A DNA stretch of 64,000 nucleotides from positions 1-64,000 of the forward strand of contig UQLB01000003.1 in assembly GCA_900541725.1 (NCBI GenBank), in the 5' to 3' direction. The position numbers and the translations under genes are program-made. The notes beneath the pieces are model-generated. The model made no database searches and had not been told where the DNA came from. It saw only the letters and a list, made by a program, of their open reading frames with translations. The stretch is from an uncultured Collinsella sp. (GTDB lineage Bacteria; Actinomycetota; Coriobacteriia; Coriobacteriales; Coriobacteriaceae). Shown one piece after another: positions 24,933 to 33,372 of this stretch; the stretch's first letter is position 1, and each line of letters starts with the position of its first letter.

Positions 24933-27440
24933 ATGACCGAACACCACGCCATCAGCCGCCGAGCATTTACGTTGGGCCTTGGACTCGCGGCGTTGTCGCC
25001 ACTTGCAAGCCTGCCCGAAACCGCGGCATTGGGCATTGGCCCACGAGCGGCATTTGCAGACGACGCTGCCACAGCGTCGGTCAGCCTCAACAATTTCGTC
25101 ATTCGCCTTCGCCCCGCGGGCTATTTTCGTACCGCAAGCGTTAACGAAGACGGCAACGTCATCGGCAACGTCTGCCATCTGTTTAATGACGGCACGTCCA
25201 GCAAGCTCATCCTTGAGAACGTAACGACCAAGAATGACGATACAAACTGGTATGCTATCCGCACCTTGCTCAATTTCGAAGAGCATAAAAAGACGGGCTA
25301 CAGCATTTGGTCGGTCGATGGCGACTCGGACAAAGACGGAAAGGTCATCCACGTATGGAGTGGCGAGCATGACGGCAAGCCCAGTCGCTCTTTTGCGTTC
25401 GAGCGTCAATCAAACGGAACCTATATCATCCGAGACCGCACGGTCGAGAAAGAAACCGAGAAAAAAGACATTAAGTACCTGGCAATAGAATCGAACGGCG
25501 AAGACCAGGACAACAATAAGATCTGCCATAAGAGTAAGAGTAAGAGCATTCCGTGGGAGCTCGAACTTATCGGTTACGACATGAAAAAGAACGATGCCAC
25601 GGTTAGCAGCCTCGACTGGATTACGTACAGCAGCTACGTCGACGGACCATGTTGGATGAAATACGTCGACGACAACAAGTTCCTCGACGAGCTGAGCATC
25701 CCGGGCACGCACGATTCGGGCACCTGCAGCGTGGACAACGACACTGAGCCCCAATCCTCGCAAGTAAAATGCCAGCAGGATTACATTCCCACGCAGCTGC
25801 TCGAAGGCATTCGCTATTTTGATATCCGGCTCGGAAAGGGCGATGACCCCGGCATCGACCACGGGATTTTCTACCTACTCAAAAAAGACGGGAACTATCT
25901 GCATCTCTCCGATGTCATCGGGTACTTCAAAACGTTTTTGAACGAAAACCCGTCAGAAGCGCTCATCATGCTCGCATCGCGCGGCAACGATGAGGCTACC
26001 GATGAAAGCATAACGACGGCCTTCGCCAAGGTTATGGCCGATAACCCCAAACTGTTCTATACGTCGAGCCGCGTTCCCACACTGGGCGAGGTGCGCGGAA
26101 AAATCGTCCTGCTACGTCGATTTGGACTCGCCGGCGACAGCGTAAGCGGCCACACGTGGGGACTCGACCTCACCGAATGGGATGACAAGATCAAGGCTCA
26201 CTCCGACAGCGCCACTATGTGTCTCGTCCAAGACGCGCGGGGCTTTGCAGCCGCGGGGGAAACAGGCGACAAAGAGCCCTATTGCACCAAGGTATACGCC
26301 CAGGACAAGTACAAACTCACGGGAACCGACAAGCTCAACTGGGTCGATAATGCGCTGAAGGAAACGTCCGGGCGCACGCGCAACGAGGTAGATGTCGAGG
26401 ACGATAACGGGGCCAAGGAGAAAGTCCTGGAGCGTTGCTGGTCTATCAACTACACCAGCTGCACGGGCTTGTCGCACGGAGGCAATCCTTTTACCTCGGC
26501 ACGAGTAGTCAACGAGCATCTGTATAAGAGCCCGTACATCAATCCCAGCGGCATCGAGGATACAAAGTCAGATTACCTCAAGCACATTGGCATCATCGCA
26601 TCCGACTTTGTTGATGCGGCGCTGGCCCGGAGCATCTATCAGCGCAATTACGATACGGAGCACAAGCAGACGGCTTCGTACTATCTCCCGTACTATCTCC
26701 CGACCCGCATGCGCATGACGTACGGCGACTCGCTGAGCGATGCCTCATTCCAGGATGGCAAGACCGTTGGCGAGGGTCATTTCCGCCTTGCCGACAGCAG
26801 CAACGAGCTCAACGCGACAGCTTCGGGCCATGCGTTTGCCATTGAATACGTGGATGTCGACGCCCTGGGCAACGAGACCGTTACGGGGCTGCAGGGCTCT
26901 GTGCCCATCGATATCGATCCACGCGCGCTGACGCCCCATTTTGAGGGACTCGAAGGCCTTAAGGCCGGCGAAGACGTGCGCGCCAAGATTGCGGCATCAC
27001 TCGAGGGCAAGCTCGAAACCGATGCCTGCACGGCCCAGCTCGAGTTTGTGCACGACGCGAACGGCGCTCCGGGCACGGCAATGGCCGAGGGCGAAACATT
27101 TGCCGCAGGAACGTACTGGGTGCGCGTGAACGGTCTCTTGGGCGACGCGGCGCAGAACTACACGCTCGCCAGCGACGGAGCCGCAAGCTTTACCGTAGCG
27201 GCCTCGGACAGTGCAGGCGGCGCCGGCACCGGCACCGACGGTGGCACGGGTTCCAACGCAGACGGCGCCGACAAGAACGGCGGCGGCAACAAGAGCAAGG
27301 GCTCGACCGGAAAACTCGCCGACACGGGCGACGGCTCTGGCGTTGCCGCCGGGCTCGCTGCCGCCGCCGTGGCGACAACGGTCGCCGGCGCGGCGATGCT
27401 TGCCAATGACCGCGAAAACGTTGGGGACGACAGCGAATAG
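24933..27440 (+). CDS. Tat-exported, LAxTG-anchored protein with PI-PLC X-type catalytic domain
   Basis: An 835-residue surface enzyme. The N-terminus has a twin-arginine signal (SRRAFTLGLGLAAL) with a likely cleavage site near residue 42. Residues ~45-240 form a beta-rich region with no family named here. The phospholipase-like domain follows: IPGTHDSGT (His near 259), IRYFDIRLG (about 293) and DHGIF (about 308), the usual two-histidine active site. Residues ~660-770 look like an Ig-type stalk. The end is LADTG (about 794), a hydrophobic helix and a charged tail, which fits the LAxTG signal of class E sortases. GGAGAAG precedes the ATG at 24933. Substrate unknown; phosphoinositide or GPI cleavage is only a family guess. 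Confidence 0.85.
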   Translation: MTEHHAISRRAFTLGLGLAALSPLASLPETAALGIGPRAAFADDAATASVSLNNFVIRLRPAGYFRTASVNEDGNVIGNVCHLFNDGTSSKLILENVTTKNDDTNWYAIRTLLNFEEHKKTGYSIWSVDGDSDKDGKVIHVWSGEHDGKPSRSFAFERQSNGTYIIRDRTVEKETEKKDIKYLAIESNGEDQDNNKICHKSKSKSIPWELELIGYDMKKNDATVSSLDWITYSSYVDGPCWMKYVDDNKFLDELSIPGTHDSGTCSVDNDTEPQSSQVKCQQDYIPTQLLEGIRYFDIRLGKGDDPGIDHGIFYLLKKDGNYLHLSDVIGYFKTFLNENPSEALIMLASRGNDEATDESITTAFAKVMADNPKLFYTSSRVPTLGEVRGKIVLLRRFGLAGDSVSGHTWGLDLTEWDDKIKAHSDSATMCLVQDARGFAAAGETGDKEPYCTKVYAQDKYKLTGTDKLNWVDNALKETSGRTRNEVDVEDDNGAKEKVLERCWSINYTSCTGLSHGGNPFTSARVVNEHLYKSPYINPSGIEDTKSDYLKHIGIIASDFVDAALARSIYQRNYDTEHKQTASYYLPYYLPTRMRMTYGDSLSDASFQDGKTVGEGHFRLADSSNELNATASGHAFAIEYVDVDALGNETVTGLQGSVPIDIDPRALTPHFEGLEGLKAGEDVRAKIAASLEGKLETDACTAQLEFVHDANGAPGTAMAEGETFAAGTYWVRVNGLLGDAAQNYTLASDGAASFTVAASDSAGGAGTGTDGGTGSNADGADKNGGGNKSKGSTGKLADTGDGSGVAAGLAAAAVATTVAGAAMLANDRENVGDDSE

Positions 27441-27477
27441 GCAAGCCCGCCTTTTAGACACATCGACTCAATTGGGG

Positions 27478-27511
27478 GGGGCGCAGAATACCGTTCTGCG
27501 CCCCGATTTTT
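27478..27511. terminator. Terminator between convergent genes
   Basis: GGGGCGCAGAA (27478-27488) pairs with TTCTGCGCCCC (27494-27504), followed by GATTTTTA on the plus strand. It lies between the PI-PLC-like gene and the PH-like gene. Confidence 0.88.
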
Positions 27512-27536
27512 ACCTTAGCCCGAACACCGTTATCGG

Positions 27537-27806
27537 CTACATCACCATGTTCAGCGCATTCACGAACTCCTGAGCTTGGGAGCGGCTGCTCAGACTAAAG
27601 ACACAGGCAGTCAACAGCCTGTTACGTAGGAAAACGTCGCGGCCCTTGATCCTGCTGACCCCCGTAATGTCCTTAAGATAAACAATCTCGGTGTGCTTGC
27701 CACCAAAAGTGCCCTTCTTGAGCACCTCGATGCGGTTAGGGTAGATCTTGACGTCTTTAAACCTACCCGAACCTTTGTCCTGGAACAGCAGCGTGTTGTT
27801 GTCCAT
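27537..27806 (-). CDS. Small PH-like domain protein
   Basis: An 89-residue protein with the beta-strand pattern and closing helix of a bacterial PH-like fold: LLFQDKGSGRFKDVKIYPNRIEVLKKGTF, EIVYLKDITGVSRIKG and a helix SQAQEFVNALNMV. The middle segment reads like the YLKDITGV strand of DUF4429/bPH proteins. The ATG at 27806 is chosen with GGGAG 8 bases upstream; a GTG at 27851 would add 15 residues without a better site. No partner is obvious. Function unknown. Confidence 0.65.
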   Translation of the reverse strand: MDNNTLLFQDKGSGRFKDVKIYPNRIEVLKKGTFGGKHTEIVYLKDITGVSRIKGRDVFLRNRLLTACVFSLSSRSQAQEFVNALNMVM

Positions 27807-27974
27807 ACGCGTCACTCCCGCGGGGTTCGCTAAAACTGCCTCTATGGTCACATTTTAACCACCGCAAGGCTCCCATGCGAAGGTGCCAGACAACATAGCA
27901 ATTCGTGTCCGCGCGAGGCTTTAAACTAAATGCGTTAAAGATGCATTCCACAAGAGGAAAGTGGGGCGACAGTG

Positions 27975-29024
27975 ATGGGTGAACTAGTAAACCGTGGAGA
28001 ATCGGCAATCGTGCCCGAAGGTTTTTACAAGCAGGTCTCCTCGATTCTCAACGCCGCTCGCGACAAGGCCTATACCGCCGTTAACTTTGCGATGGTTGAG
28101 GCATATTGGGAGATCGGCAAGAGTATTGTTGATGAACAGGGCGGAGAGGAGCGCGCCAAGTATGGCGATGCACTGATCGACGAACTTGCCGTTAGATTGA
28201 CTAAGGATTTTGGCAGAGGCTTCAACGCCAGAAGCTTAAGATACATGCGTCAGTTTTATCTTGCGTTCCCAATCCGGAACGCGCTGCGTTCCGAATTGAA
28301 TTGGACACATTACCGCAGGTTATCGCGTATAACCGACCCTGATGCTCGAACATGGTACATGAACGAATGCGCCGATTCTCGTTGGAGCACGCGTCAGCTC
28401 GAACGCCAGATCAACACCATGTTCCGCGAGCGCCTACTTGCCAGCAAGGACAAGGAGGCCGTCACCCAGGAAATCCAAAAGAGCGCCCCGGCTCGTCGCC
28501 CCGAGGATATCATCCGCGACCCATATGTACTGGAGTTTTTAGGTTTCTCGGACGATACTGCGTTTCGCGAGAGCGATCTAGAGCAGGCGCTCATCACGCA
28601 TCTTCAGAAGTTCCTGCTGGAGCTTGGCCGTGGTTTCGCTTTCGAGGCGCGCCAAAAGCGCATCACCTTTGATGGGCGCCATTTCTATATTGACCTTGTT
28701 TTTTACAACTATCTGATGCGCTGCTTCGTGCTCATCGACCTTAAGACGGACGACCTTACGCATCAGGACCTGGGCCAGATGCAAATGTATGTGAACTACT
28801 ACACGCGCGAGCTCATGAACGAAGGCGACAATCCGCCCATAGGCATCGTGCTCTGCGCGGACAAAAGCGATTCGATTGTCGAGTACACGCTGCCCGAAGA
28901 CAACGACCAAGTGTTTGCCGCCAAATACCTGCCGTATCTTCCAAGCAAGGAAGAGCTGGCGCGCGAGCTGAGTGCCGAGTACCGCGCCATCAACGAAGCG
29001 ACCAATGGCGAAACGCAAGGGTAG
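27975..29024 (+). CDS. DUF1016/YhcG-family predicted PDDEXK nuclease
   Basis: A 349-residue protein with the two-part YhcG plan. An N-terminal helical domain (residues ~15-165) contains YWEIGKSIVDEQGG, FGRGFNARSLRYMRQFY and LNWTHYRRL. A C-terminal nuclease-like domain has GRGFAFEARQKRITFDGRHFYIDLVFYN, then FVLIDLKTDDLTHQDLGQMQMYVNYY. The Asp in YIDLVFY and Asp-x-Lys in LIDLKT form the PD-(D/E)XK site. Members are often carried near restriction systems or on mobile DNA, but none is adjacent. Several low-GC stretches differ from the neighbours, which suggests a later arrival. GTG at 27972 is also possible; ATG at 27975 is the simpler start. Confidence 0.88.
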   Translation: MGELVNRGESAIVPEGFYKQVSSILNAARDKAYTAVNFAMVEAYWEIGKSIVDEQGGEERAKYGDALIDELAVRLTKDFGRGFNARSLRYMRQFYLAFPIRNALRSELNWTHYRRLSRITDPDARTWYMNECADSRWSTRQLERQINTMFRERLLASKDKEAVTQEIQKSAPARRPEDIIRDPYVLEFLGFSDDTAFRESDLEQALITHLQKFLLELGRGFAFEARQKRITFDGRHFYIDLVFYNYLMRCFVLIDLKTDDLTHQDLGQMQMYVNYYTRELMNEGDNPPIGIVLCADKSDSIVEYTLPEDNDQVFAAKYLPYLPSKEELARELSAEYRAINEATNGETQG

Positions 29025-29204
29025 CAGCACGTTGCGACCGAAGCCACCGCAGCCGTCGCAGGCGCACTCGCGGTTGCGACGCACGCTACGAAACAATACC
29101 GGTCATGGACGCCGGCAACGACATTCTAGCCGTGGCTGGCGAGCGTGACCTGACAGGCAAAGACGCGGCCTTCGTCTGATGTGGGTCCATTGGCTGCCAC
29201 AGAA
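29025..29204 (+). pseudogene. Possible 3' remnant of a lost gene
   Basis: After the DUF1016 stop a frame reads YETIPVMDAGNDILAVAG and then ERDLTGKDAAFV before a stop at 29178-29180, with no start and no ribosome-binding site. It looks like the C-terminus of a decayed gene, but it matches nothing I recognise and could be chance. Confidence 0.25.
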
Positions 29205-29230
29205 AAGGGCCGGTTGCAGCCGGCCCTTTA
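29205..29230. terminator. Hairpin terminator, better on the minus strand
   Basis: AAAGGGCCGG (29205-29214) pairs with CCGGCCCTTT (29221-29230). On the minus strand TTTTC follows the stem, while on the plus strand only three T are present. It lies about 180 bases after the DUF1016 stop and 220 bases beyond the zinc-ribbon gene stop. Confidence 0.7.
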
Positions 29231-29447
29231 GACGATAATACCTGCGTTGCCCGCGCTTCCGAAGTGTGACTAGCTGAGGAGCGGGTTCCGCGGCACAACC
29301 TGATTTTACCCAGTGAGGAGGCTCTTTTGCAGCCGCTCCACTGTTTATTTACATCTGGCACCCTCAAACAATCAGACGGCAGCCCGCACTCCTGAGAGCT
29401 GCCCCGCACCCCCGGCCATCACCTTACGGCAACAACCGGTGCTACTC
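29231..29447 (-). ncRNA. Structured leader-like region, possibly an orphan T-box
   Basis: Read on the minus strand, this gene-free stretch opens GGGAGTAGCACCGG. A hairpin GGCAGC...GCTGCC holds CAGGAGTGCGG in its loop. Later comes AGGTTGTGCCGCGG, then the terminator at 29205. The order resembles a T-box leader, but the T-box core is imperfect (UGGN reads TTGT) and there is no minus-strand gene downstream. I cannot assign it without a covariance search. Confidence 0.3.
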
Positions 29448-29449
29448 CC

Positions 29450-30787
29450 CTACTTCCCAAATAGCGCACCCAGCAGACCGCGGCGTTTGGGCTTCTCCTC
29501 TCGGTAGGAACCCTCGACGGCGGCTGCAACCTGGCGCGGTTGCTCGCCGCCTCCACGGCGCACGATCTGGTACAGGAAGGGCGATTTAACGTATTTGACC
29601 TCGACGGGCGTGGCGTGCACGGTGCTCTCACCGGACAGATGCAGGCTCGGGCTGAGCGGCGCCACGATATGCGTTTCGCGCTTGTCGCTAAACACCACCG
29701 CGGCCGCGCGGCCCGTCTGGCCGTTTACGGCAATGCGCACCTGCTCGCCATCGCGGCCGTCTGTCGCCGGACGATCGACAAAGTAGACCGGCACCATCAC
29801 CAGGCCGTCCTTATGTTTGCGGGCCTTGCGCGCCCACATGCGAATGCTCTTTTTATTGAGCCCCAGTACAGCCTCGGCGTCGTTGCCCGCAACGTCGAGC
29901 GCCAACTTATCAATGACCACCTGGTCCTTGGTAGACGCATCGACTGAAACAACGCGAAAGTCACCTTCCTGCATGGCGGGATCGAACGGACCGACCTTGG
30001 CAAAGTCCCACGGCTCCAAAATGCCCATGAGGCGAACGTCCAGGTAGTTTGCCCTGGGGTATGCCCAGTCGAGCACCTCGTAGTACACCAAGGCCTCCTT
30101 GCTCAGGCCCTTGCCCGGGAAGCTCGCCATCATGCGCAAGTCCGCCAGCGCCATGGGGAAATAGAAGAGCATCATGTCGTTTTGGATCGCGTCTTCCACG
30201 TCGTGCCCGGCAAAGGCATCCGGATACTGGCGCACCAGCTGCAGCGCGTTGGCACGTGCCTGCTGCGGCGAGATTTCGCAGGGAATACCCTGCTCCGGCA
30301 CATACTCTGCACCCACGCCCATGGTCAGACGCTTGCTGAAGGTACCGGGCTTGAGCAGGTCGGCAATGCCGATCTTGTTGCCGCAGGACGGGCACTCAAA
30401 CACACGCTGCGTTGACTCGCCCTCAAAGGACGCTCCGCAGAAGGGACAAGGAATGCTCACGTGCGTCGCTTCTTGGAACTCCTGCGCCGTGCCGCGGTCC
30501 TCCCACAGCAGATGTTCCAGGACCGACTGATTGCGCCAGTGCGAATTGAAGAAATACCAGTCCGGGTCCTCCGGGCGCTCGAGTTGCGACACATGCGTGA
30601 GCTTGAGCAGTCCATCCACTACCGTCAACGGCGTATGGCGAATGCCCAAAGCGCTCTTGGGCTCTCCGGCGTCCGCCTGCCACGGAATGACCGCACCGCA
30701 ATAAGCGCACTCAAAGCTGCGCTTAGCTTGGTGCGAGTACATAGGGCCGCCGCAGTTTTGACATTTAATGGCAAACATCTCGTCCAT
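29450..30787 (-). CDS. Zinc-ribbon protein of unknown function
   Basis: A 445-residue soluble protein with two zinc ribbons: CQNCGG...CAYCG at residues ~9-31 and CPFCG...CPSCG at ~115-140. The remaining ~300 residues mix strands and helices: DMMLFYFPMALADLRMMASFPGKG, then YLDVRLMGILEP and GLVMVPVYFVDRP. The C-terminus is basic (RREEKPKRRG-like). No catalytic motif is seen. The ATG at 30787 has AAAGGAGG 8 bases upstream; the open frame continues upstream without a better start. It is divergent from the CDF gene and its role is unknown. A nucleic-acid or protein scaffold role would be a guess. Confidence 0.8.
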   Translation of the reverse strand: MDEMFAIKCQNCGGPMYSHQAKRSFECAYCGAVIPWQADAGEPKSALGIRHTPLTVVDGLLKLTHVSQLERPEDPDWYFFNSHWRNQSVLEHLLWEDRGTAQEFQEATHVSIPCPFCGASFEGESTQRVFECPSCGNKIGIADLLKPGTFSKRLTMGVGAEYVPEQGIPCEISPQQARANALQLVRQYPDAFAGHDVEDAIQNDMMLFYFPMALADLRMMASFPGKGLSKEALVYYEVLDWAYPRANYLDVRLMGILEPWDFAKVGPFDPAMQEGDFRVVSVDASTKDQVVIDKLALDVAGNDAEAVLGLNKKSIRMWARKARKHKDGLVMVPVYFVDRPATDGRDGEQVRIAVNGQTGRAAAVVFSDKRETHIVAPLSPSLHLSGESTVHATPVEVKYVKSPFLYQIVRRGGGEQPRQVAAAVEGSYREEKPKRRGLLGALFGK

Positions 30788-31005
30788 GGAAACGTCCTCC
30801 TTTGCACAGGGGCTGTCGACATTAAGTATGTCGAGCAAACAGGCACATGCCCATACCCATGTGGCCCAAAATGGACCACCCAGGCAGACGAGAAGGCTCG
30901 CTCGTTAGCACCGGCAGACTATTGCTGCATTTTCTGAGCATCGGTGCACGGCGCCCCCGCGCGAGCTACACTATCCCCTTAAACATGATTGTGAGGACGA
31001 CCGCT

Positions 31006-32187
31006 ATGCTATTTGTAAATCGGCTGGTACATACGCTTGTTCCCGGCAGCGAGAGCGAGCCGGTCGATGCATCTTGCCGCACCAACGCGGGCTTTTCCGC
31101 AAGCCTCGTCTGCATTGGCCTCAACATCACCCTGTGCTTGGCCAAGGGCATCGCGGGCCTGCTCGCCGGTTCCGTCTCCCTCATCGCCGACGCTTTCAAC
31201 AACCTCTCCGATGCCTCGAGCAACATCGTGAGCCTGCTCGGGTTCCGCCTTGCCAGCCGCCCGGCAGACGAGGGCCACCCTTACGGCCACGGCCGCTACG
31301 AGTACCTGGCTGGTCTGTTTGTCGCCGTCCTGGTTTGTGCCGTCGGCATCAACCTAATCCTCGAGTCGATCACCAAGATCATCAAGCCCTCGCCCACCGT
31401 GTATTCGGCGCTCTCCATGGCTGCCCTTGTTCTGTCCATGCTCGTCAAATTCTGGATGGCCGCGTTCAACCGCGCACTGGGTAACCGCATCGATTCCGAA
31501 ACGCTCATCGCCACGGCGCAGGACTCCAAAAACGACGTCATCACCTCGGGCTCAGTCTTGGCGGCGGCGCTTATTTCGCAGACGACCGGCTTTGATCTCG
31601 ATGGCTGGGCAGGCCTGGGTGTGGGCATCTTCATCTGCATCAGCGGCCTGGGCCTGGTGCGCGACGCCATCAGCCCGTTGCTGGGGCAAGCGCCCGACCC
31701 CAAGCTCGTCCAGGCAATCCGCGACAAGATCATGTCCTATCCGCAGGTCTTGGGCACACACGACCTGATGGTGCACGACTACGGCCCCGGTCGTCAGTTT
31801 GCCAGCGCCCACGTGGAGATGCCCGGCGAGGGCGACGCGTTTGAGCACCACGAGATTCTGGACACCATCGAGCACGACATCAAGCGCCAGATGGGCATTG
31901 GTATCACGCTGCACTGCGACCCCATCGCGACAACCGGCGATGACTTGCGCGGCTGGGTCAAGCGCGGCGTCATGCAGATCGATCCCGCGCTCTCCATCCA
32001 CGACCTGCACGAGCACGACGGGTTCGTTTCGTTTGACCTGGTGCGTCCCGACGGCTTTGACATATCCGACGAGGAGCTGCTGGAGCTCGTCACGCGCATC
32101 GTGCACGAGCGCCGACCCGATGCCTCATGCGTCGTCACGTTTGATTCGGGCTTTAGCTCGCCCGAGCGTCCGGCCGAGCAGTTGTAG
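31006..32187 (+). CDS. CDF-family cation efflux protein, manganese-type signature
   Basis: A 393-residue cation diffusion facilitator with six predicted membrane helices in the first ~220 residues and a cytoplasmic C-terminal domain of ~170. In helix 2 the metal motif is N-x-x-x-D (ADAFNNLSD) and in helix 5 it is D-x-x-x-D (AQDSKND), not the D/D and H/D of zinc exporters. That pattern is typical of manganese CDFs. HPYGHGRYEY is the usual loop. The C-terminal part is longer than in FieF and carries several histidines. The ATG at 31006 has GAGGA about 8 bases upstream. Proton-coupled Mn(II) export is inferred. No yybP-ykoY riboswitch is evident. Confidence 0.88.
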   Translation: MLFVNRLVHTLVPGSESEPVDASCRTNAGFSASLVCIGLNITLCLAKGIAGLLAGSVSLIADAFNNLSDASSNIVSLLGFRLASRPADEGHPYGHGRYEYLAGLFVAVLVCAVGINLILESITKIIKPSPTVYSALSMAALVLSMLVKFWMAAFNRALGNRIDSETLIATAQDSKNDVITSGSVLAAALISQTTGFDLDGWAGLGVGIFICISGLGLVRDAISPLLGQAPDPKLVQAIRDKIMSYPQVLGTHDLMVHDYGPGRQFASAHVEMPGEGDAFEHHEILDTIEHDIKRQMGIGITLHCDPIATTGDDLRGWVKRGVMQIDPALSIHDLHEHDGFVSFDLVRPDGFDISDEELLELVTRIVHERRPDASCVVTFDSGFSSPERPAEQL

Positions 32188-32199
32188 CCTGCTTAACAG

Positions 32200-33192
32200 C
32201 TAGTTTCCCTGCGCGCCCGAGATGCCGTTTTGCAGGGCGTTCCAGGCATCCGTCGCCAAGCCGCCCAAGTTCTGCGCGGTATCGCCCAGGTTTTGTGCCG
32301 TGTCGCCCAGCTCTTGCGCCTTGTCTCCCAACTCCTGCGCCTTGTTGCTCAAGTCCTCCAGCGTATTGGAACTCGAGCTGTCCGCGCCGCCCTGGTCGCC
32401 GGACGCGTTGCCCGACGAGCCGTCCTTGTGCGTGAGCTGAATTTCGAGGTTGCCGCTGTCGTTATAGTAGGCAGAAGTAACGACCCAGTTGGCATCGACG
32501 ACGGGCGTTGAGCCATCATCAGTCAGGACCACGGCATTCGAAAGATCGGCGCCGCGCGACTTGAGAAGCTTCTTGGCGTTGGACCAATACTGCCCCGGGA
32601 TATCGCTCAGATCGACGGTGCTAGACGAGGCGGACTCGGTTTGCTCGGCAGCGGTATCGGCCGTTGAGCTCCCCCGCTTGTTGAGCATGCCCGACACGAT
32701 GGCAAACACAACCGACAGCGCAAAGAAAATCGCCAGCACGATGAGGATCTTCTTGATCACGCTCGACGAACGCGACGGCCTCTTCTCCTCGTCTTCGCTA
32801 TATTGCGGAATCGACTTGGGGTACTCGCGATACGGCTCGCGCGACTCGTAGCGAGGCTGCGCCGTGCGAGGCATATACGTCGTCTGCTGAGGCTGCGGAA
32901 TGGGATTCTGCGGCAGGTTGTCATAGGGATTCGGCGTCGAGGCAGCATAAGAATCCTGCGGCGTGTAATCAAACGGATCCGGAGCTGCGTTGCCATAGGG
33001 GCCTTGCGAAGATGCAGCGTAAGGGTCCTGCGCCGCGTCGCCATGGCCCATAACTCGTGTGGGCTCGGCAGAAGGCTGCGTCGCGGCGGGGTCGACATAA
33101 CCGGGGTTGGGAACAACGCGGGTCGCATCGGCGCTATCGCCAGCCTGCGCGGAACCGTAGCCGCCCATCACGGTTGTCTTGTCCTGATCCAT
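32200..33192 (-). CDS. Single-pass membrane protein with Pro/Gln-rich head and helical repeats
   Basis: A 330-residue protein. The first ~140 residues are Pro/Gln/Tyr-rich and probably disordered, with repeats such as DPYAASSQGPYG and PNPYDNLPQNP. One membrane helix follows (IKKILIVLAIFFALSVVFAIVSGML, about 146-170). The outside part has a small folded stretch (about 195-255: LSDIPGQYWSNAKKLLKSRGADLSNAVVL) and a C-terminal repeat series of AQELGD and AQNLGD type. The head is likely cytoplasmic. No family is recognised. AAAGGA precedes the ATG at 33192. It converges on the CDF gene. Confidence 0.75.
   Translation of the reverse strand: MDQDKTTVMGGYGSAQAGDSADATRVVPNPGYVDPAATQPSAEPTRVMGHGDAAQDPYAASSQGPYGNAAPDPFDYTPQDSYAASTPNPYDNLPQNPIPQPQQTTYMPRTAQPRYESREPYREYPKSIPQYSEDEEKRPSRSSSVIKKILIVLAIFFALSVVFAIVSGMLNKRGSSTADTAAEQTESASSSTVDLSDIPGQYWSNAKKLLKSRGADLSNAVVLTDDGSTPVVDANWVVTSAYYNDSGNLEIQLTHKDGSSGNASGDQGGADSSSSNTLEDLSNKAQELGDKAQELGDTAQNLGDTAQNLGGLATDAWNALQNGISGAQGN
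32269..32356 (-). repeat. Short 21-base repeats coding AQ(E/N)LGD units
   Basis: Four near-identical 21-base units encode KAQELGD, KAQELGD, TAQNLGD and TAQNLGG. They form a likely amphipathic helix at the end of the membrane protein. Confidence 0.75.
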
Positions 33193-33310
33193 GCAACGAT
33201 TCCTTTCCGTCGCCTGTAAGCATCAAGTTATCCATGCATTCTACCAGCGCAAAAGCCTATGATGGGCAGAGTCCGTCGGTATCTACAAGACATGCGCGGG
33301 CCTAAGGATC

Positions 33311-33347
33311 AAAAAGCCCCGCCGGGCCTTGGTAGGCGCGACGGGGC
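33311..33347 (-). terminator. Terminator of fhs
   Basis: On the minus strand a GCCCCG...CGGGGC hairpin with an inner GCC...GGC pairing is followed by TTTTT (AAAAA at 33311-33315). Confidence 0.85.
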
Positions 33348-33372
33348 GGGCAAGCGGCTATGAGCAGCGAGC

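Noticed and set aside
29255..29330. Plus-strand GCTGAG and AACCTGAT resembling a TPP riboswitch
   Set aside because: The remainder of the TPP core is missing and no gene follows on that strand.
30839..31005. A yybP-ykoY manganese riboswitch upstream of the CDF gene
   Set aside because: The expected conserved loops are absent in the gap.
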